Shown: piece by piece, positions 6,564-9,866 of the stretch
How positions within the stretch are numbered: position 1 is the first letter of the stretch
Layout of the letters: every line of letters begins with the position of its first letter
Assembly (NCBI GenBank): GCA_021796155.1
Contig: JAJYOO010000059.1
Coordinates: forward strand, 1 to 9,866
Source: Chloroflexota bacterium
GTDB taxonomy: Bacteria > Chloroflexota > Anaerolineae > Anaerolineales > Villigracilaceae
DNA: 9,866 nucleotides
Reading direction: 5' to 3'
Notes under the pieces: generated by a model
What the model saw: the letters and a program-made list of their open reading frames with translations, nothing else
Databases searched by the model: none
What the model was told of the DNA's origin: nothing
Made by a program: the position numbers and the translations under genes

Positions 6564-8210
6564 TCAAATCATCGGTCCTGCATCAATTACTTCCCGCGGC
6601 GTATGATCTTCAAACTTCTTAAAATTCTCGATAAAACGGGCCGCCAGGTCGCGATAGCGCTTATCGTATTCCTTCTTGTCTGTCCACGAGCCTGCCGGGT
6701 CAAGCACATCATCCGGCACATCGGGACATTGCGCGGGGACTTCAAAGCCAAAGACCGGGTCTGTTTTGTATTTGACCTTATCCAATTTTCCATTCAACGC
6801 CGCTGAAAGCAAGGCGCGCGTATATTTGATGCTGATACGTTTGCCAACGCCGTATGGCCCGCCGACCCAGCCAGTATTTACCAGCCAGCATTTAACGTTG
6901 TAGCGTTCGATTTTGCGTTTCAGTATTTCAGCATAGTAATATGGATGATGCACCATGAATGGCGCACCGAAGCAAGAAGAGAAGGTAATCTCCGGTTCAT
7001 CACGCAGACCAATTTCCGTGCCGCCGACTTTGGATGTATATCCGGAAATAAATTGATATAACGCCTGGTTCGGAGTCAACCGCGCGATAGGTGGCATTAC
7101 ACCGGACGCGTCACACGTCAGGAAGATAACGTTCTTCGGATGTCCAGCCTTCTTTTCCGGCACGGCATTATCAATAAATTCCAACGGGTAGGATGCGCGC
7201 GTATTTTCCGTCAATGTATCGTCATCGAGATCAATGTAGCGCGTCACCGGATCAAAAACCACATTCTCAAGAATCGTTCCGAATCGTTTTGTCGTCGCGT
7301 AAATCTCGGGTTCAGCACTCGCGGAAAGGCCAATGACTTTTGCGTAGCATCCACCTTCAAAGTTGAAAACGCCATCATCGCTCCACCCATGCTCATCGTC
7401 CCCAATAAGGCGGCGTGTGGGGTCTGCTGACAGCGTGGTCTTGCCCGTCCCGCTTAGTCCAAAGAACAGCGCCACATCGTTCGAATCTTTTGGATTCACA
7501 TTTGCGGAACAGTGCATCGAAAGTACGCCTTCAAGCGGAAGAAGATAATTCAAAATCGTGAAGACCGATTTTTTGATCTCACCTGCGTATCCGGTGTTGC
7601 CAATGATCGCAAGTCGCTTTTCAAACGATAAACATATAAATGTTTCGGTCGCTGTGTTGTCCACCGCGGGAATTCCTTTGAATGACGGCATGGCAATGAT
7701 CGTAAATTCAGGAACGAAACGTTTATATTCCTCCAACGATTGCGGAGGAATAAACATGTTACGCACGAACATGCTGTGCCACGCAAGTTCCGTTACGATG
7801 CGGACCGGCAGACGATATTTTTGATCCGCGCCGCCATAAAGGTCCTGGACGAAAACATCGCGTCCTTGTAAAAACCCCAACATGCGATCATATAACACTT
7901 CAAACTTTTCCGGCGCAAACGGACGGTTATATACACCCCACCAAACATGGCCTTCGCTCGAAACTTCGCGCACGACAAATTTATCCGTTGCAGCACGCGC
8001 GGTGTATTTGCCGGTATTCGCAACAAACGGCCCGCCCAGCGTGGTCACGCCCTCGCCGCGGAAAACCGCTTCTTCGTATAAAGCTTCGGTCGGTAAATTC
8101 CAGTATGCCAAACGTAAATTGCTGATGCTGTGATTCGAAAGGTTGTAATCGGCCTTTCTGACTTGAGCAATTGACTCAGCAGGGGTTTTGATATTCAGTA
8201 GATTATTCAT
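6564..8210 (-). CDS. pckA: Phosphoenolpyruvate carboxykinase (ATP)
   Basis: Converts oxaloacetate and ATP to phosphoenolpyruvate, CO2 and ADP, the committing step of gluconeogenesis from C4 acids (reversible in some anaerobes). The 548-residue length matches the ATP-dependent family (about 530-545). Visible motifs are the PEPCK-specific MHCSANV (232-238), the P-loop GLSGTGKTT (251-259), the metal-binding DDEHGW (271-276), NFEGGCYAK (283-291), and a C-terminal GWVGGPYGVGKR (447-458) from the nucleotide-binding region. The GLSGTGKT form of the P-loop indicates the ATP rather than the GTP enzyme. I chose ATG 8210 (MNNLLN), which has a weak GGAA about 6 nt upstream. A GTG at 8234 would add 8 residues but begins inside an inverted repeat. 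It lies 78 bp after the aminotransferase gene on the same strand, so co-transcription is possible. A clear terminator follows. Confidence 0.97.
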   Translation of the reverse strand: MNNLLNIKTPAESIAQVRKADYNLSNHSISNLRLAYWNLPTEALYEEAVFRGEGVTTLGGPFVANTGKYTARAATDKFVVREVSSEGHVWWGVYNRPFAPEKFEVLYDRMLGFLQGRDVFVQDLYGGADQKYRLPVRIVTELAWHSMFVRNMFIPPQSLEEYKRFVPEFTIIAMPSFKGIPAVDNTATETFICLSFEKRLAIIGNTGYAGEIKKSVFTILNYLLPLEGVLSMHCSANVNPKDSNDVALFFGLSGTGKTTLSADPTRRLIGDDEHGWSDDGVFNFEGGCYAKVIGLSASAEPEIYATTKRFGTILENVVFDPVTRYIDLDDDTLTENTRASYPLEFIDNAVPEKKAGHPKNVIFLTCDASGVMPPIARLTPNQALYQFISGYTSKVGGTEIGLRDEPEITFSSCFGAPFMVHHPYYYAEILKRKIERYNVKCWLVNTGWVGGPYGVGKRISIKYTRALLSAALNGKLDKVKYKTDPVFGFEVPAQCPDVPDDVLDPAGSWTDKKEYDKRYRDLAARFIENFKKFEDHTPREVIDAGPMI

Positions 8211-8228
8211 AATTTTTCCATTCCGTAG

Positions 8229-8280
8229 AGGCACAGCAAAACCTTTTTACATTCGGACAGAAGATCGTCCCGCTGTGCCT
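8229..8280. repeat. Long-loop inverted repeat in the aminotransferase-pckA spacer
   Basis: AGGCACAGC (8229-8237) and GCTGTGCCT (8272-8280) are a perfect 9-bp inverted repeat around a 34-nt loop, which itself contains GGAC/GTCC. It fills most of the 78-bp spacer. On the minus strand no T run follows, so it should not end transcription towards pckA. On the plus strand it is followed by TTTATCCTTTTAT, which would suit termination of antisense transcripts. It ends about 19 bp before the pckA ATG, so it could also affect pckA translation. Confidence 0.5.
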
Positions 8281-8288
8281 TTATCCTT

Positions 8289-9506
8289 TTATAGCCAGTC
8301 CCTCACCATCTTCTTATCGCCAATATAAATTTCATTTGGGCTGGTCGGATCAAGCGCCCATTTGATTCGCGCGACGCCCTCCGTTACATCCTTCACGGTT
8401 CCACTGAACGACAAGCGGATGTGGCCCTCCATTCCAAACTCTTTGCCCGGAACCGTGACGACAAGCGCTTTCTTCAAAATAAACTTCGACAATTCGACCG
8501 AACTGCTGTTGAACGCGCGCAAATCAGGCAGCGCATAGAACGTTCCATCCGGCGGGATGAGACGCGCACCGTTGAACGATTTCATTTCCTGCAACAGAAC
8601 ATCGCGGTTGTTTTGGATTTGCAAACGCAGCGCCTCCACCACGGACTGCAAGCCGTTCAGCGCGCCTTCAGCCGCCGCCTGGCTGACGGGACTTACTCCC
8701 GACGTAGTCTGCACCGTGACATTGGTCATCACTCTGACAAGTTCGCGCGGGCCAACCACCCATCCAACGCGGAAACCTGTCATACCATAAAGCTTCGCCA
8801 CACCGTTAACAATGATGATGTGCGAGTCTTCAACGCTTTTTTGAGTAAACTTCGTAGCCGGGATAGCTTCTTTTCGGTCAAAGGTCAGTTTGTGATAGAT
8901 GTCGTCGCAAACGAGATAAATGCCTTTGCGTTCGCAAAAATCCACCAATTTCTCAATCAACGCTGACGGATAAATAGCCCCAGACGGATTGTTGGGACTA
9001 TTAACGATGATTGCCCGCGTATAAGATGTGACTGCTTTTTCGATATCTTCAAAACGCGGCGTGAGCGTCCCATCCTCAGGCGTAACAATGACCGGTCTTC
9101 CCATGCACATCTTGATGATCTCAGGATACGAAACCCAATACGGTGCAATTACGATCACTTCATCCTGCGGATTCAGGATGGAATAAAAAATATTGAACAG
9201 AGATTGTTTAGCCCCGTTCGAAACAATGACGTTTTCCGGCGCGACCAGTCGGTCGTAATTCTCTTCGGTGTAATGCACAATGGCCCTCTTAAGAGACGGT
9301 ACGCCATCTGGTGGTGTATATTTCACCTCACCGCTGGTCAGCTTTGCTGCCGAGGTAAGAATGGCATTGATGGGCGTTTTATTTTTCGGCTCACCGATGC
9401 CGAGATGGATCACCGCTTCGCCGCGCTCACGCAACAAGCGCGCTTCTTCGTTTAAAGCGAAGGTCGGCGATTCAGCGATCTCACAAGCTAGTTTACTTAA
9501 CTTCAT
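8289..9506 (-). CDS. Class I/II PLP-dependent aminotransferase, aspartate aminotransferase-like
   Basis: Fold-type I aminotransferase of 405 residues that moves an amino group between an amino acid and a 2-oxo acid using pyridoxal phosphate. Motifs visible are IGEP (37-40), SNGAKQSLF (96-104, phosphate-binding loop), the PLP-ring segment NSPNNPSG (169-176, with Asn173), DDIYHKLTF (201-209, with Asp201 and Tyr204), the Schiff-base lysine in NGVAKLYGMTGFRVGW (Lys238), and IRLSFS (363-368) with Arg364 as the likely substrate-carboxylate arginine. It fits the Ib-like aspartate/prephenate aminotransferase group, but aromatic or branched-chain activity cannot be excluded. The start MKLSKLACE at 9506 is set by AAGGAG 7 nt upstream. 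The frame stays open to 9632, but the extra residues would be encoded by a repeat and a terminator, so I reject them. The gene is separated from fabD by an intrinsic terminator and from pckA by 78 bp. Confidence 0.95.
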   Translation of the reverse strand: MKLSKLACEIAESPTFALNEEARLLRERGEAVIHLGIGEPKNKTPINAILTSAAKLTSGEVKYTPPDGVPSLKRAIVHYTEENYDRLVAPENVIVSNGAKQSLFNIFYSILNPQDEVIVIAPYWVSYPEIIKMCMGRPVIVTPEDGTLTPRFEDIEKAVTSYTRAIIVNSPNNPSGAIYPSALIEKLVDFCERKGIYLVCDDIYHKLTFDRKEAIPATKFTQKSVEDSHIIIVNGVAKLYGMTGFRVGWVVGPRELVRVMTNVTVQTTSGVSPVSQAAAEGALNGLQSVVEALRLQIQNNRDVLLQEMKSFNGARLIPPDGTFYALPDLRAFNSSSVELSKFILKKALVVTVPGKEFGMEGHIRLSFSGTVKDVTEGVARIKWALDPTSPNEIYIGDKKMVRDWL

Positions 9507-9513
9507 TCCGATT

Positions 9514-9519
9514 CTCCTT
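9514..9519 (-). promoter_or_regulatory. Shine-Dalgarno of the aminotransferase gene
   Basis: AAGGAG on the minus strand, 7 nt before the ATG at 9506. It decides the start against the longer open frame reaching 9632. Confidence 0.87.
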
Positions 9520-9526
9520 ATTATTT

Positions 9527-9582
9527 CCTCACCTTTTCCCCTCCCGATTTTGGGAGAGAGGCTGGGGCGAGGGCGGGGTGAG
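9527..9582. repeat. REP-like C/G-rich intergenic element
   Basis: A strongly strand-asymmetric block. The left half is C/T-rich (CCTCACC, CCCCTCCC) and the right half is G-rich (GGGAGAGAG, GGGGCGAGGGCGGGG). It is bounded by CTCACC (9528-9533) and its complement GGTGAG (9577-9582), with an inner CTCCC/GGGAG hairpin (9541-9545 with 9552-9556). It resembles dispersed 'CCCTCTCCC...GGGAGAGGG' repeats found between genes in many environmental bacteria. Only one copy is in this window, so its repetitive nature is inferred. Confidence 0.5.
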
Positions 9583-9583
9583 T

Positions 9584-9619
9584 AAAAATAAAATCTGGTC
9601 AGGGGTTTCCTGACCAGAT
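9584..9619 (-). terminator. Intrinsic terminator after fabD, or attenuator before the aminotransferase
   Basis: An 11-bp perfect stem (ATCTGGTCAGG at 9593-9603 with CCTGACCAGAT at 9609-9619) with a 5-nt loop. On the minus strand it is followed by ATTTTATTTTTAC, a good T run. It lies about 115 bp past the fabD stop and about 80 bp before the aminotransferase ATG, so it could end the fab operon, regulate read-through into the aminotransferase, or both. Confidence 0.92.
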
Positions 9620-9632
9620 AGGGTTCCACCAC

Positions 9633-9701
9633 TTACAAAAACAGAACCGCGTCGAGAATTGCGGCAACGTTGACAGCTACAATGTCAGACCAACTGCTCA
9701 C
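9633..9701 (-). CDS. Possible 22-codon leader ORF, doubtful
   Basis: A GTG-started frame of 22 codons, reading about VSSWSDIVAVNVAAILDAVL then FL, with a TAA stop 14 bp before the terminator stem. More than half of its residues are Val, Leu, Ile or Ala. No ribosome site is present, but a TATAAT box ends 6 bp before the GTG, so a leaderless transcript starting on the GTG is conceivable. A frame this short is easily random, and I include it as a candidate only. Confidence 0.18.
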   Translation of the reverse strand: MSSWSDIVAVNVAAILDAVLFL

Positions 9702-9707
9702 GCCGAA

Positions 9708-9713
9708 ATTATA
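9708..9713 (-). promoter_or_regulatory. Candidate -10 box in the fabD-aminotransferase spacer
   Basis: A perfect TATAAT on the minus strand, about 20 bp past the fabD stop. No convincing -35 box is found 16-18 bp upstream (the sequence there is near ATAAAA), and no extended TG motif is present. If active, it would give a transcript of about 115 nt ending at the terminator at 9619-9584. Confidence 0.3.
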
Positions 9714-9732
9714 CTATAAGGCACAATCGGTT

Positions 9733-9866
9733 TTATTGCTCCAATGATACAAAATCAGGCGGATTGCCAAGAGGAAAACCAATCGCCGAAGGCGCGATGC
9801 GGCGAATCAAGCCGATCAAGACATTTCCGGTTCCAACCTCGACGAAATTCACGATCCCCCGACCAG
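9733..9866 (-). CDS. fabD: Malonyl-CoA:ACP transacylase, C-terminal fragment
   Basis: Only the last 43 codons are in the window; the rest lies past the right edge. The visible peptide begins GRGIVNFVEVGTGNVLIGLI and continues RRIAP. It matches the conserved FabD C-terminus of the form 'FVEIGPGKVLTGLIKRI', where the usual GPGKVL is here GTGNVL. FabD moves the malonyl group from CoA to acyl carrier protein to start fatty acid elongation in the cytosol. After this motif the protein ends in a short tail (GFPLGNPPDFVSLEQ). The catalytic Ser and His are outside the window, so activity cannot be judged. It is probably the last gene of a fab operon, since a terminator follows. Confidence 0.82.
   Translation of the reverse strand, partial: GRGIVNFVEVGTGNVLIGLIRRIAPSAIGFPLGNPPDFVSLEQ

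Noticed and set aside
8421..8966. 181-codon plus-strand frame
   Set aside because: Antisense to the aminotransferase gene, whose catalytic motifs are intact. Composition is typical of an antisense shadow.
9507..9632. 42-residue N-terminal extension of the aminotransferase
   Set aside because: It would translate through the terminator hairpin and the REP-like repeat, giving a low-complexity peptide. The good ribosome site lies before 9506.

Overview
The window reads as ordinary chromosome from a bacterium of roughly balanced GC content. My best guess is Chloroflexota, class Anaerolineae. The guess rests on the overall style of the proteins, the Thermus-like acyl-CoA ligase and a C/G-rich intergenic repeat of a kind I associate with that group. 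There is no rRNA or other phylogenetic marker, so confidence is moderate. I see no mobile element, CRISPR array, tRNA or rRNA.

Layout. Positions 1-4339 carry four plus-strand genes that overlap end to end: a cytoplasmic sensor histidine kinase (open at the left edge), the ribosome-associated GTPase hflX, a 70-residue protein with two membrane segments, and a GT-C type membrane glycosyltransferase. This looks like one translationally coupled operon. A strong symmetric hairpin at 4344-4371 separates it from the convergent minus-strand genes.

Positions 4378-9866 are all minus-strand. Read in the direction of transcription they are: the 3' end of fabD (9866-9733), a short spacer with an intrinsic terminator and possible leader, a class I PLP-dependent aminotransferase (9506-8289), ATP-dependent phosphoenolpyruvate carboxykinase pckA (8210-6564) with its own terminator, a 557-bp gene-free gap, and a long-chain acyl-CoA ligase (6006-4378) ending at the shared hairpin.

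How the genes fit together. The minus-strand block is central metabolism. FabD loads malonyl units for fatty acid synthesis. The acyl-CoA ligase activates free fatty acids. The aminotransferase probably interconverts an amino acid and its 2-oxo acid, and PckA turns oxaloacetate into PEP. If the aminotransferase acts on aspartate, it and PckA share oxaloacetate, but the substrate cannot be fixed from sequence. The plus-strand block mixes signalling, ribosome rescue and envelope glycosylation, a grouping with no obvious shared pathway.

No clearly new system is visible. The places most worth a second look are non-coding: the fabD-aminotransferase spacer (a -10-like box, a 22-codon V/L/I/A-rich ORF, a terminator and a REP-like repeat lined up before the aminotransferase), and the 557-bp gap upstream of the acyl-CoA ligase (three copies of an AGTACTGT-type motif and a pair of competing hairpins).
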